In this document: positions 1 to 8,202 of the stretch, one piece after another
Layout of the letters: each line of letters begins with the position of its first letter
Position numbering within the stretch: position 1 is the first letter of the stretch
DNA from: an uncultured Campylobacter sp.
Lineage (GTDB): Bacteria; Campylobacterota; Campylobacteria; Campylobacterales; Campylobacteraceae
Direction: 5' to 3'
Assembly: GCF_937980635.1 (NCBI RefSeq)
Contig: NZ_CALJPG010000002.1
Coordinates: 1-56,944, forward strand
Length of the DNA stretch: 56,944 bases
Notes under the pieces: model-generated
What the model was told of the DNA's origin: nothing
Seen by the model: the letters and a program-made list of their open reading frames with translations, nothing else
Databases searched by the model: none
Program-made: the position numbers and the translations under genes

Positions 1-525
1 ATCTTCGTCACTTGTAACAGTTACCTTATTGTCACCAACCGTCACGCGATCAACCATCAACCCATCTGCTAACTGGGCTGAACTGATAGTTGTTTTCACT
101 TCAACTGTCTTGCTTGCTTTCTTGCCAACTTTCACTGTAATCTTAGCTGGTGTGACAGTCGCAGTTAAACCACTAGGTAAATTTTTAATCGCCAAAGGTA
201 CTTCTCTCGTTCCTTCTGTAGCTTTTGTCAAATCTGCCACAACCTTGAATTTTCGTGTGCTTTCTTGCATTTCACTAGCAAGAGTCACACGATTAGATCC
301 TGTCAACACTACTGACACTTCAGATGCAAACCCACTGATAAAATATTTTTCACTATTGTATTTAATATCAATTGGTACACTAGGCAAGGTGTTGGTATAG
401 TTTTCAGAAGTTGTTTGTCTAGCATTTGAATTATTTTGGTAATTTGTCGTGGTGGCGTAAATAAATAAAACACCTGCAAAAAAGATGGAAGAAATGATGT
501 ACCAAATCTGTTTATGATTTTTCAT
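1..525 (-). CDS. cdaR: CdaR (YbbR-domain) regulator of CdaA, 3' end outside the window
   Basis: Reading the minus strand from ATG at 523-525 gives 175 codons that run off the left edge. One N-terminal membrane segment (about residues 8-24) is followed by a Thr/Asn-rich linker and beta-rich extracellular YbbR-type repeats, for example the stretch ending TVTPAKITVKVGKK. YbbR/CdaR proteins bind and modulate the membrane diadenylate cyclase CdaA in Firmicutes. The start overlaps the end of cdaA by 14 nt and GGAGG lies just upstream of the ATG, as expected for the cdaA-cdaR operon. Composition is AT-rich and unlike the Campylobacter-type DNA further right. Family assignment is firm; Streptococcus origin is inferred. 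Confidence 0.8.
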   Translation of the reverse strand, partial: MKNHKQIWYIISSIFFAGVLFIYATTTNYQNNSNARQTTSENYTNTLPSVPIDIKYNSEKYFISGFASEVSVVLTGSNRVTLASEMQESTRKFKVVADLTKATEGTREVPLAIKNLPSGLTATVTPAKITVKVGKKASKTVEVKTTISSAQLADGLMVDRVTVGDNKVTVTSDED

Positions 526-1198
526 GTTTCCAACCTCCTAGCACACGATTTCTAAATGGTGATTTTGGTTGTTCATCTGAGATCAGCACTTTCCGCAATT
601 CTGCTTCAAATTCCTCTAATGTCAAATTATGCTTGAAAACTCCATTATGTGTAATTGAAATCCCTCCCGTTTCCTCCGACACTACAAAAGTAAGAGCGTC
701 TGACACTTCTGAAAGACCGATTGCTGCACGATGGCGCGTTCCAAATTCCTTAGAAATACCTGTGTTTTCTGTGAGCGGAAGATAAGCGCAAGAAACGGCT
801 ATTTTATTGTCTCTTACAATGACAGCTCCGTCATGCAGCGGTGTATTAGGAATAAAGATATTGATTAACAACTCACCTGATACATCGGCATCTAAAGGAA
901 TCCCTGTTGCAATATATTCTTGCAAGGTTCGGCTACCTTGGATAGCAACGAGAGCCCCAATTTTCCGCGGACTCATATAATCCACTGCTTTGACAAATGC
1001 CTGCACCATTCTTTCTTCTGAGCTAATGGGTGCTGTCGAAAACAAATTGGTAGCACGCCCCAGCCTCTCCAGACCTGTACGAATCTCAGGTGTAAAAATC
1101 ACAACAGCCGCAATAACTCCATAGGTAATGACTTGATTGATTAACCAAGAAACCGTTGTTAAACCAATTGCATTGGCAAGAATTTTGAGCGTCAGAAT
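512..1198 (-). CDS. cdaA: Diadenylate cyclase CdaA, 5' end lost at an assembly join
   Basis: The frame encodes the last membrane segment (LINQVITYGVIAAVVIFTP) and the whole DAC domain, with the catalytic motifs LHDGAV and GTRHRAAIGLSE. The enzyme makes cyclic di-AMP from two ATP at the membrane. The frame stays open upstream of the GTG at 1102 and reads ILANAIGLTTVSW, typical of Streptococcus CdaA, until about 1198, where homology stops and a TAG follows. The normal N-terminal membrane segments are absent because the sequence changes source near 1200. It overlaps cdaR by 14 nt. CdaA identity is very likely; the exact break is uncertain by about 10-20 nt. Confidence 0.85.
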   Translation of the reverse strand: MLTLKILANAIGLTTVSWLINQVITYGVIAAVVIFTPEIRTGLERLGRATNLFSTAPISSEERMVQAFVKAVDYMSPRKIGALVAIQGSRTLQEYIATGIPLDADVSGELLINIFIPNTPLHDGAVIVRDNKIAVSCAYLPLTENTGISKEFGTRHRAAIGLSEVSDALTFVVSEETGGISITHNGVFKHNLTLEEFEAELRKVLISDEQPKSPFRNRVLGGWKHEKS

Positions 1199-1210
1199 TT
1201 TTCTGCAAAC
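1190..1210. other. Left junction between Streptococcus-like and Campylobacter-like DNA
   Basis: Left of this point the minus strand encodes CdaA in frame. Right of it the same frame meets a stop and a different frame opens from a well-formed start at 1277. Codon use and composition also change: AT-rich Firmicute type on the left, frd genes with Wolinella-type cysteine spacing on the right. Two genes are cut at one point, which fits a misassembly or chimeric read rather than recombination in a living genome. The boundary is estimated from where protein similarity ends. Confidence 0.7.
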
Positions 1211-1277
1211 CTTGCTCTACATTTTGATGTCGTTCATTTAGAATTTTCTTTAGCTCTTTGGGCTTTGCTTCGTTCAT
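1203..1277 (-). CDS. 5' fragment (about 25 codons) of an unrecognised gene
   Basis: Starts at ATG 1275-1277 with an AAGGGATAAGG ribosome-binding region just upstream. The first residues read MNEAKPKELKKILNERHQN, charged and helical. The frame then passes the chimeric junction into antisense-frame cdaA sequence and ends in a Cys/Asn-rich tail with no biological meaning. The real gene presumably belongs to the Campylobacter-type genome downstream of frdB. I cannot name it from 25 residues. Confidence 0.4.
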
Positions 1278-1423
1278 CCTTATCCCTTGCTAGCGATCTT
1301 AAGCGATTTCGTATTTTACTTTTTTATCGCTTGGGATAGTATTAAATTTAAAGCTATCTAGCTTGTCTGGCTCAAGCATTTTAGAATTTATCTATCGAGG
1401 TAAAATTTATAAATTTAGAAGAT

Positions 1424-1456
1424 AAATTTAAGCGGGAAGGTCCCGCTTAAATTTTA
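1424..1456 (-). terminator. Probable intrinsic terminator of frdCAB
   Basis: A near-perfect inverted repeat, TAAATTTAAGCGGGA / TCCCGCTTAAATTTTA with a 3-nt loop, begins at the frdB stop codon and extends downstream. The GC-rich inner stem AAGCGGGA/TCCCGCTT is flanked by AT pairs. The downstream U-run is short, so termination strength is inferred. The outer AT arms could work in either direction. Confidence 0.65.
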
Positions 1457-2191
1457 TTTGCCGCAGCCGCACTTGCCCTGAGCGGCAAGCTTGCGGCGAA
1501 CATATGCGATTTTGCTTTGAAGCGGAAGGTGCTTAGGGCAGTGGTCTTCGCAGCCTAGCAGCGTCATACAGCCGAATACTCCGTCATCATCGCCGATTAG
1601 CTCGTAAAAATCCTCATCGGTTCGCTTATCCAGCGCATCGATCTGAAAGCGTGCTACGCGGTTAATACCGACGGCGCCAATATAATCCTTTCGCATTATC
1701 GCTACGCCGCATGCAGCTACACAGATGCCGCACTCAATGCAGCGATCCAGTTCGAAAACCTCCTGCGCGACCTCAGGCTCGACCTTCTCTTCAAGCTTTG
1801 AGATGTCGGTTTCGTGATCGGTATGGATCCAGCTCTCTACGCGTTTGCTCATCGCGTTCATCCAGTTGCCCGTATCAACGCTGAGGTCTTTTAGCAACTT
1901 AAAAAATGGAAGCGGCATAAGCTCGATCACGCCGTCTGGATAATCCTTAGTAAGCGTGCGGCACGCAAGCTGCGGCTTACCGTTTACGAGCATACCGCAG
2001 CTACCGCAGATACCCGCGCGGCAAACGAAGTCGAAGCTTAGCTCAGGATCAAATCTCTCACGAATCACGTTAAGCGCGATAAACAGCGTCATTCCATCCG
2101 TCTCTTCGATCTCGTAAGTAGCGAAGTGCGGCTTTGAAATTTTGCTTAGCGGATTATACTTAAATGCCTTTATTGTTATTTTTCTACTCAT
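1454..2191 (-). CDS. frdB: Fumarate reductase iron-sulfur subunit FrdB
   Basis: This 245-residue protein carries electrons from the cytochrome b subunit to the FAD subunit in menaquinol:fumarate reductase. An N-terminal ferredoxin domain holds the [2Fe-2S] ligands C57, C62, C65 and C77 (CRAGICGSCG). A C-terminal domain holds C151, C154, C157, C161, C208, C214 and C218 for the [4Fe-4S] and [3Fe-4S] clusters. As I recall the Wolinella enzyme, these positions match it one for one. The C-terminus ends with an extra Cys pair, GKCGCGK. The start overlaps frdA by 8 nt, so translation is coupled. Last gene of frdCAB. Confidence 0.97.
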   Translation of the reverse strand: MSRKITIKAFKYNPLSKISKPHFATYEIEETDGMTLFIALNVIRERFDPELSFDFVCRAGICGSCGMLVNGKPQLACRTLTKDYPDGVIELMPLPFFKLLKDLSVDTGNWMNAMSKRVESWIHTDHETDISKLEEKVEPEVAQEVFELDRCIECGICVAACGVAIMRKDYIGAVGINRVARFQIDALDKRTDEDFYELIGDDDGVFGCMTLLGCEDHCPKHLPLQSKIAYVRRKLAAQGKCGCGK

Positions 2192-4202
2192 ATCCTATAC
2201 CTGCTCTTTCGTTAGGTGCTTTATATTTTGGCTGCAATTCATAATGCATCAATGCCTCTTGAATTTCATATCTGCCTTTGCCCTCGGCTTGCATTTTCTC
2301 GCGAATTTCATCGACTTCTTTTTGGCGCACGGCGCTGTCCGGATGCTCGATAATATTGCCTTTGGCGCCGTATCCGCGGAATGCAGGTGGCATCTCCATC
2401 TTCATAATATCAAGCGGCTCATAGGTCAAGGTAGGCATCGTATCGCCCTCCTTCCAGCTCGCAAGCGTTCGTTTTAGCCAGTTTAGATCGTCGCGTTTCG
2501 GGAAGTCCTCGCGGAAGTGCGCGCCTCGGCTTTCTGTGCGATCAAGCGCACCCTTGGCGATACAAAGCGCGAGCTTTAGCATCTTCGGTACGCGGTAAGC
2601 CTCCTCGAGCTCCGGATTTCCAAAAAGCTCTTTATTGCTTACTTTGACGTCCAAGGACTGCTTGTAAAGCTCCTCAAGCTCTTTTACGGCTTTGGCTAAT
2701 CCCTCGCCGGTGCGGAAGATCGCGCAGTGCTCCCACATAACGTCTTTCATCTTGTTTTTGATCTCGAATACGTTAAATTTACCCTCTTTTTCAAGCAGGC
2801 TTTTAATGTAATTTTTCTCTTTATCCACGAATTTTTCGATATCGTGCGTATTAATATCGACGTCGTGTCCTTGGCAATACTCCGCAAAATACTCGCCCAC
2901 GATCATTCCTGCGACGACGGTTTCGGCGACGGAATTTCCGCCCAAGCGGTTAAAGCCGTGCATATCCCAGCACGCAGCCTCGCCGGCGCTGAAAAGCCCG
3001 GCTAGCGTTGGACTCTCGCCCGTAGCTTTTGTTTTGATACCGCCCATCGAGTAATGCTGCATAGGAAGGATCGGAGCCCAACCTTTACCGCGCTTTCTGC
3101 CCTGCTCGTCGGTTATTACCTCGGTGTCGGCAGGATCGATGCCGTTGAAAATCTCGCAAATTTCTTGCACGTCGCGTAAATTTTTCTCGATATGCTCGCG
3201 TCCGAGGATCGATATGTCAAGCCAAACGTGCTCGCCGTAAGGGCTTTTGACACCCTTGCCTTTTCTTATATGCTCCATTATGCGGCGGCTTACGACGTCG
3301 CGGCTAGCAAGCTCCTTTTTCTCCGGCTCATAATCCGGCATAAAGCGGTAGCCGTCCACATCGCGTAAAATTCCGCCGTCGCCGCGGCAACCCTCGGTAA
3401 GCAAAATTCCGCTCGGAACGATAGGGGTCGGGTGAAACTGCACCGCTTCCATATTTCCAAGCTGCGCGACCCCCGTCTCCAGCGCGATAGCTGCGCCGAT
3501 ACCCTCGCAAACGACGGCGTTTGTAGTGTGTTTATATACTCTGCCGTAGCCGCCGGTAGCGATCAACGTGCCCTTTGATACGTATGCGATCAGCTCGCCG
3601 GTAACCAAATCGCGCACGATTGCGCCATAGCAGCGGTTATTTGCATGAATTAGCGCGATCGCTTCTTTTCTATCATGAATATCTACGTTATGCTTTAGCG
3701 CTTCGTTCGCAACGGCAAAAAGCATCGTATGTCCCGTAGCATCGGCGGTATAGCAGGTTCGCCATTTTTTCGTGCCACCGAAGTCGCGGCTGTGGATAAG
3801 CCCGTGAACCTCATCTTTTTCGGTAATCGTGGTTTTTTGAGCATTGATAATAGCGCTTCGCTCACCTCTAGTAATCCTAGTCCAAGGAACGCCCCAGCCC
3901 GCAAGTTCGCGGATCGCCTTAGGTGCCGTTTGTGCAAACATCCTAGCAACATCCTGATCACAGCCCCAGTCGCTTCCTTTTACCGTATCGGCAAAGTGCA
4001 CATCTTCATTATCGCCCTCGCTCATTTTGGAATTTCCCAGAGACGCCTGCATGCCGCCTTGAGCTGCCGCAGAGTGCGAGCGCTTAACAGGGATCAGACT
4101 CAAAACGATGGTGCTAAGCCCCTTCTCGCCGGTAGCGATCGCAGCTCTTAAGCCCGCCAAACCGCCGCCAATAACTAAAGAATCGCAATATATTACATTC
4201 AT
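2184..4202 (-). CDS. frdA: Fumarate reductase flavoprotein subunit FrdA
   Basis: Catalytic subunit (672 residues) reducing fumarate to succinate in anaerobic respiration, on the cytoplasmic face of the membrane. It shows an N-terminal dinucleotide-binding motif GGGLAG (12-17) and the SHSAAAQGG motif whose His43 is the covalent FAD attachment site in this family. A capping domain and the C-terminal helical domain follow, with HFREDFPKRDD near residue 590. Length matches epsilonproteobacterial FrdA. GGGAGT lies upstream of the ATG. It sits 10 nt after frdC and overlaps frdB by 8 nt. Confidence 0.97.
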   Translation of the reverse strand: MNVIYCDSLVIGGGLAGLRAAIATGEKGLSTIVLSLIPVKRSHSAAAQGGMQASLGNSKMSEGDNEDVHFADTVKGSDWGCDQDVARMFAQTAPKAIRELAGWGVPWTRITRGERSAIINAQKTTITEKDEVHGLIHSRDFGGTKKWRTCYTADATGHTMLFAVANEALKHNVDIHDRKEAIALIHANNRCYGAIVRDLVTGELIAYVSKGTLIATGGYGRVYKHTTNAVVCEGIGAAIALETGVAQLGNMEAVQFHPTPIVPSGILLTEGCRGDGGILRDVDGYRFMPDYEPEKKELASRDVVSRRIMEHIRKGKGVKSPYGEHVWLDISILGREHIEKNLRDVQEICEIFNGIDPADTEVITDEQGRKRGKGWAPILPMQHYSMGGIKTKATGESPTLAGLFSAGEAACWDMHGFNRLGGNSVAETVVAGMIVGEYFAEYCQGHDVDINTHDIEKFVDKEKNYIKSLLEKEGKFNVFEIKNKMKDVMWEHCAIFRTGEGLAKAVKELEELYKQSLDVKVSNKELFGNPELEEAYRVPKMLKLALCIAKGALDRTESRGAHFREDFPKRDDLNWLKRTLASWKEGDTMPTLTYEPLDIMKMEMPPAFRGYGAKGNIIEHPDSAVRQKEVDEIREKMQAEGKGRYEIQEALMHYELQPKYKAPNERAGIGYE

Positions 4203-4212
4203 TCTAAACTCC

Positions 4213-4896
4213 CTATTCTAAACTTAACCATTTGAAATCGGCGATTATCGAAAGCAAGAAAAATGCACCCCAAACGATGAAAACCGCCTTTTTAATGAAG
4301 GCTCTTTTTCTTTGAATTTCAGCCTTCGTGCCGTCTATGCTGATCCATTTCATATAAAGCCTATAAATTCCAATACTAGCGTGAGTTACTACGAAAATCA
4401 ATAAAACGAAATAAAATAGATGAAGCTGTCCGAATCTAGCAATAGCAAGATCTGCAGTAATTTTCGGACCGAATACGATCATTAAAATATGAGCCGCCGC
4501 AAAGAAAAATAGGAAAAATCCCGTCCAAAACTGAAACCACCAAAGCGTCGTGTCGCAATGCTTCATTCGCATTTTGTGCGCTTTAAACGCTCTGTAAGCG
4601 GCGTAGTTAGCTGGAAATTTTCTCATCGCCAAAAACGCGTGAATCACGAAAATCACGAAAATTACAAAAGCGACGATGTTTGTAACGAAATAAATTCCGC
4701 CCGGTTCGGCGAAATGTACGACGCCCTCAAACGCGCCCTTACCGATCAAAATCGTGCCGGTAAATATCATATGACACAGCATAAAACAGGCCAAAATCAG
4801 CCCGCTGATGCTTTGCGCCACGTCTTGCAAAGCCATAATGCGGCTTTTTTTGCCGTCTATGGATCTGCCCGTAAAGCCTTCAATGCGACCTAGCAT
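4213..4896 (-). CDS. frdC: Fumarate reductase dihaem cytochrome b subunit FrdC
   Basis: Membrane anchor (227 residues, five membrane helices) that oxidises menaquinol and carries two haems b. His42, His86, His136 and His172 lie in four helices at spacings expected for the axial haem ligands of the Wolinella-type enzyme. AAGGAGA precedes the ATG. First gene of frdCAB, the order typical of epsilonproteobacteria. A single long cytochrome subunit, rather than a separate C/D pair, separates it from the E. coli type. Confidence 0.95.
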   Translation of the reverse strand: MLGRIEGFTGRSIDGKKSRIMALQDVAQSISGLILACFMLCHMIFTGTILIGKGAFEGVVHFAEPGGIYFVTNIVAFVIFVIFVIHAFLAMRKFPANYAAYRAFKAHKMRMKHCDTTLWWFQFWTGFFLFFFAAAHILMIVFGPKITADLAIARFGQLHLFYFVLLIFVVTHASIGIYRLYMKWISIDGTKAEIQRKRAFIKKAVFIVWGAFFLLSIIADFKWLSLE

Positions 4897-4917
4897 AGGT
4901 TCTCCTTAAAAAAGATG

Positions 4918-4923
4918 ATTATA
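4918..4923 (-). promoter_or_regulatory. Candidate -10 box for frdCAB
   Basis: TATAAT on the minus strand, 21 nt upstream of the frdC ATG and ahead of its Shine-Dalgarno. Campylobacter sigma-70 promoters usually show a clear -10 and no clear -35. A second TATAAT-like element lies about 40 nt further upstream. Position and consensus are the only support. Confidence 0.5.
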
Positions 4924-4990
4924 AATCCCCGCTAAACGAAAATTTACATTTTTGTAAAGAGATTATATTACTTTTTAACTTTAGATTAAT

Positions 4991-5809
4991 TTAATTTCTA
5001 CAAATTAGTTTTTTCTTCAAAGACTGCTTTAAGAAAACTGCTATCAAAAACATTACCAAAGATAAAATTTGCCCCATCGATAAATTTAAAAATATAAAAC
5101 CAAGCCCATTATCCGGCTCTCTAAAAAATTCTACGAAAAATCTAAACGCCGTATATAGCATCGCATACAGACATATCAGCTCGCCGTTAAATTTCTTGCG
5201 TTTGCGGTAGAAAAATAAAATCACAAAAATAACGAGCCCTTCCAAAACCGCTTCGTAAAGCTGGCTTGGGTGACGTAATGTGCCGTCTACCAAAATCCCC
5301 CACGGCTCGCTCGTCTCGCGCCCAAAAAGCTCCTGATTTAAAAAATTTCCCACGCGTCCGAAAAAATATCCAAGCGGCACGCTAAGTGCCACGAGATCGA
5401 GCAACGCCCACATATCGGTTTTAAATTTTTTGCAAAACCAAACCGTCGCGATCACGAATCCGACGACCGCGCCGTGATAACTCATACCGCGAATGCCCAC
5501 GAACTCGCCGTTATGAAAGGGGTTGAAAATTTGCCACGGATGGCTGAAATACCACGCCGCCTCGCCCGAATAAATCGCGATGTATCCCAGTCGCGCGCCC
5601 AAAATGACACCAACCTCGACCCAGATAAAGTAGCGATCGAGCATCTTATCGCTAAAGCCAAGGCCGTCTTTGCGTACGAAATACTTGGCGATAAATAGCG
5701 CCGTAAGTAGCGCCAAAACATACATAATGCCGTACCAGTGCACGTTTATGCCAAACGCGCTGAATGCCACGGGATCAAAGTGAGTGTAAATTTCGTTCCA
5801 GTAATTCAA
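4991..5809 (-). CDS. lgt: Prolipoprotein diacylglyceryl transferase Lgt
   Basis: Inner-membrane enzyme (272 residues) that moves diacylglyceryl from phosphatidylglycerol to the lipobox cysteine of prolipoproteins, the first step of lipoprotein maturation. About seven membrane helices are visible. The signature GRVGNFLNQELFG is at 151-163, YHGAVVG at 111-117, and the Lgt-typical RHPSQLYEA follows. Transcribed in the same direction as frdCAB but downstream of a 675-nt gene-free spacer, so probably expressed separately. Confidence 0.95.
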   Translation of the reverse strand: MNYWNEIYTHFDPVAFSAFGINVHWYGIMYVLALLTALFIAKYFVRKDGLGFSDKMLDRYFIWVEVGVILGARLGYIAIYSGEAAWYFSHPWQIFNPFHNGEFVGIRGMSYHGAVVGFVIATVWFCKKFKTDMWALLDLVALSVPLGYFFGRVGNFLNQELFGRETSEPWGILVDGTLRHPSQLYEAVLEGLVIFVILFFYRKRKKFNGELICLYAMLYTAFRFFVEFFREPDNGLGFIFLNLSMGQILSLVMFLIAVFLKQSLKKKLICRN

Positions 5810-6485
5810 ATTTTTCCTTTGTTTTAAATTTTAAAATTTGGCTACGTGCGCAGGACGCTACGTAACGCATGCTCGGCAAAAGACGCAAAGCGGCGCAAGT
5901 GCTAGACGCCAAACCCTAGTTTTCGAACGCTCAATCACACGCGCAAAACACGTAATGCGCGGATGCTTAGCGATAGCGTCAAACGATGCGCAGACCACCT
6001 CGCATGAAATTTTAAGCGACGACGCCAGATGGGACACAAGGCGCCACACGTAAAGCACCGAGCGGCGGTACCAGACGACATACAAAGCGACACGCAAGAC
6101 GCCAAAGCGTAAAACGACGCGACGCAGACAAAGCAGGCAGTACCCTAATGCAGGCGGCGCAAAACGAGAGCACCGGATGCCTAGCAAAACTCGCAGTGCG
6201 CGCAAAACAAACATCAGGCAGCACATATGCAAAATACCGAATGCCGTGCAGAATTCAAAAACGACGCGCGATACGACAAACGCCGACGCACAAAACAGCA
6301 GGGCAGCTACTTTGCATCCGCGCAAATATGCAGATAAAATTCGCCCGTCTTGCTTAGCTTATCGCGCCCGCAGGAGCTGTACCGGCTACAGCGCAAGAAA
6401 CCCCGAAAGCAAGCTCCAGACTTATCTCTACATAGCGCTTTTCTGTGCCGAACACGCAAAAAACACCGAGCGAGCGCTCTAAATT
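5810..6485. other. Gene-free spacer, GC-rich and repeat-like
   Basis: No convincing gene. Short frames on both strands are Cys/Arg-rich, overlap one another and have no recognisable family or good ribosome-binding site. The sequence is full of GCGC, CGCAAAAC and ACGCAAG variants and begins with an AAATTTTAAAATTT palindrome right upstream of lgt. It resembles other long spacers in this segment (10.9-11.8, 45.6-46.8 and 48.6-49.7 kb). Confidence 0.6.
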
Positions 6486-7025
6486 TTAAATTCCAAGCCC
6501 CAGCGTCTCTTTCACCACGCGGCAAAAATCCGCCAAAAACCACCCGAGCGCCTTGTAGTAGCTGCTTTTGGCGTTTATCTGCACGTGCGTAGCAAGCGCG
6601 GAAAAGCTCGGAATGATAAATTGTGCGAGATATAGCGTCAAAATTTTATGCGATTTCGCGTCTGTGTTTTGCTTAAAGATCATGGCAAGAAGTGCTAGCA
6701 TATTGGCTGCGTGAGCGCTTTTAAGCTCCGCAAAAGGCTTTTTAAAGCGGCATTTTTCATAAAACAGCTCCACTTCGCTTTCGCTTATGAGCTTGAAAAA
6801 ATCCATCTCAAACGCCCCTTTTAGCGCCTCAAAATCGCGCTCTAGCGCCTCGTAAGGCTCGCCTTGTACCTTTTGCCAAAGCTCGTGGCCGTTTTTGTTC
6901 TCGATATTTTTATTTACGATGATCCAGTTTTTACCCAAGCTGCGCAACTTCTGCTCATCTATCACGCCCCTGAAATTCGTCGCAAAGATTATGCAGATCA
7001 CCGAGTATAGCTCGCCTAATTTCAT
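6486..7025 (-). CDS. Uncharacterised protein, possibly a TorD/DmsD-type chaperone
   Basis: All-helical predicted protein of 179 residues starting MKLGELYSVICIIF. The C-terminal half (YLAQFIIPSFSALATH, then SSYYKALGWFLADFCR) has the spacing of TorD/DmsD redox-enzyme chaperones, whose signature is a Leu/Pro/Trp helix followed by a Phe-Tyr helix. The N-terminal half shows no match I recognise, and no molybdoenzyme lies nearby. It sits 19 nt after dinB and is probably cotranscribed with ribB and dinB. It is most likely a real gene; the chaperone idea is tentative. Confidence 0.5.
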   Translation of the reverse strand: MKLGELYSVICIIFATNFRGVIDEQKLRSLGKNWIIVNKNIENKNGHELWQKVQGEPYEALERDFEALKGAFEMDFFKLISESEVELFYEKCRFKKPFAELKSAHAANMLALLAMIFKQNTDAKSHKILTLYLAQFIIPSFSALATHVQINAKSSYYKALGWFLADFCRVVKETLGLGI

Positions 7026-7044
7026 CTTTTTCCTTTAAATTTAA

Positions 7045-8202
7045 TCAAATTTCGCTCGCTTTTTTTAGCTTTTCGATGCCGAATTTTTCCCAAATCCTGC
7101 TTAAAGATCGATCCAAGCTCTGCTGCTTCTTATCGATCTCGCCAAAGAGCAGCGAGCCGCCCGATCTGCCGCCGAAATTTGAAAGATTTAGCGCTACGTG
7201 GATTATCTGCGCGCCTTTTTTCACGTCGCAGAGCCTAAACAGCTCAAGCGCGGTCTCGCTCAGCAAATTTAAACTAAACACCCTATCCTGGCTGATCTGG
7301 TGCGAAAACTCCTCGCGCGATTTGTAGCGGATCTTTAGATCATACGTCGCGGGCTTTAGGCCTCTGGCGAGCACTTCGCCCGCCAAATGGCGTGCCAAAA
7401 TCAAAATTTTACGCCGTAGCTCGTCCCGATCGGCGCACGGCGCGAAGCTGCGCCCAAAGCCGATACTCTTGCGCTCGCGCTTTGAGACGACCTCGCCCTC
7501 ATCCTCGCCGCTAAGGGCTGCAAAAATTTTCCTGCCGTTTGCGCCCATCTTTTCAAAAATTTCTCTGTGCCCTAGCGCATCGCCGAAGCTTACGATGCCG
7601 TATTTGCCGAGCGTTTTTTGCGCCGCTTTGCCGATGCCGGGGAATTTCGCTACCGGCACGGCGGATAGCTCGCGCGCGATTTGCGATTTTAAAATTTGCC
7701 GCACGCCGAATGGTTTGGCAAGGCTGGTGGCGAGCTTTGCAATCAGTTTTGCTTCGCTAAGTCCGACGCTACACGGAAGGCTAAAGCGGCGCATGATTTC
7801 ACTTTGCAAAAACGCAGCAAAGCTCAGCGCATCCGCGTCGTAGGGCGTGCCGCGTAAATTTAGAAAAAACTCGTCGATACTAAATTTTTCGATCTCTGGC
7901 GTAAAGTTTAGTAAAAACTCATAAATTTCGCGTGAAATTTTTCGGTATTCGCCGTGCCGCGCGCGCACTAAAATTAGCTGCGGGCAGAGTCCGAGCGCGA
8001 TTTTAGCGGGCTGAGCCGAGTGCACGCCGTCCGCTCTGGCCTCATAGCTCGCGCTTAAAATCACGCTGCCAAGCTCGCTCTTGCCGCCGAAAATCTCCTC
8101 GTCGCCGCCTCCGACGACTGCGATCTTTTTGCCCGCAAGCGCAGGATCGGCAAGCCTCGCTACAGAGACGAAGAAGCTGTCCAAATCGATATGAGCTATC
8201 AA
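7045..8202 (-). CDS. dinB: Y-family DNA polymerase (DinB/Pol IV type)
   Basis: Translesion polymerase of 385 residues. Catalytic carboxylates are in the N-terminal DLDSFF motif (D6, D8) and in the SIDE motif (D110, E111). YEARADGV (53-60) is the Y-family fingers signature. A helix-hairpin-helix-like thumb (FPGIGKAAQKTLGKYGI) and the little-finger domain follow. The start overlaps the ribB stop by 4 nt, suggesting translational coupling. A C-terminal beta-clamp peptide is not obvious. Confidence 0.9.
   Translation of the reverse strand: MIAHIDLDSFFVSVARLADPALAGKKIAVVGGGDEEIFGGKSELGSVILSASYEARADGVHSAQPAKIALGLCPQLILVRARHGEYRKISREIYEFLLNFTPEIEKFSIDEFFLNLRGTPYDADALSFAAFLQSEIMRRFSLPCSVGLSEAKLIAKLATSLAKPFGVRQILKSQIARELSAVPVAKFPGIGKAAQKTLGKYGIVSFGDALGHREIFEKMGANGRKIFAALSGEDEGEVVSKRERKSIGFGRSFAPCADRDELRRKILILARHLAGEVLARGLKPATYDLKIRYKSREEFSHQISQDRVFSLNLLSETALELFRLCDVKKGAQIIHVALNLSNFGGRSGGSLLFGEIDKKQQSLDRSLSRIWEKFGIEKLKKASEI

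Noticed and set aside
29..400. Plus-strand frame at the left edge
   Set aside because: Antisense to the cdaR coding sequence, which has a good start, RBS and domain match.
1086..1202. Second half of the frame that starts at 1277
   Set aside because: It reads cdaA DNA out of frame after the junction; the Cys/Asn/Trp-rich product is an artefact of the join.
5858..6325. 155-codon minus-strand frame rich in Cys, Val and Arg
   Set aside because: No recognisable family, no ribosome-binding site, biased composition typical of non-coding GC-rich DNA, overlapped by equally long frames on the other strand.
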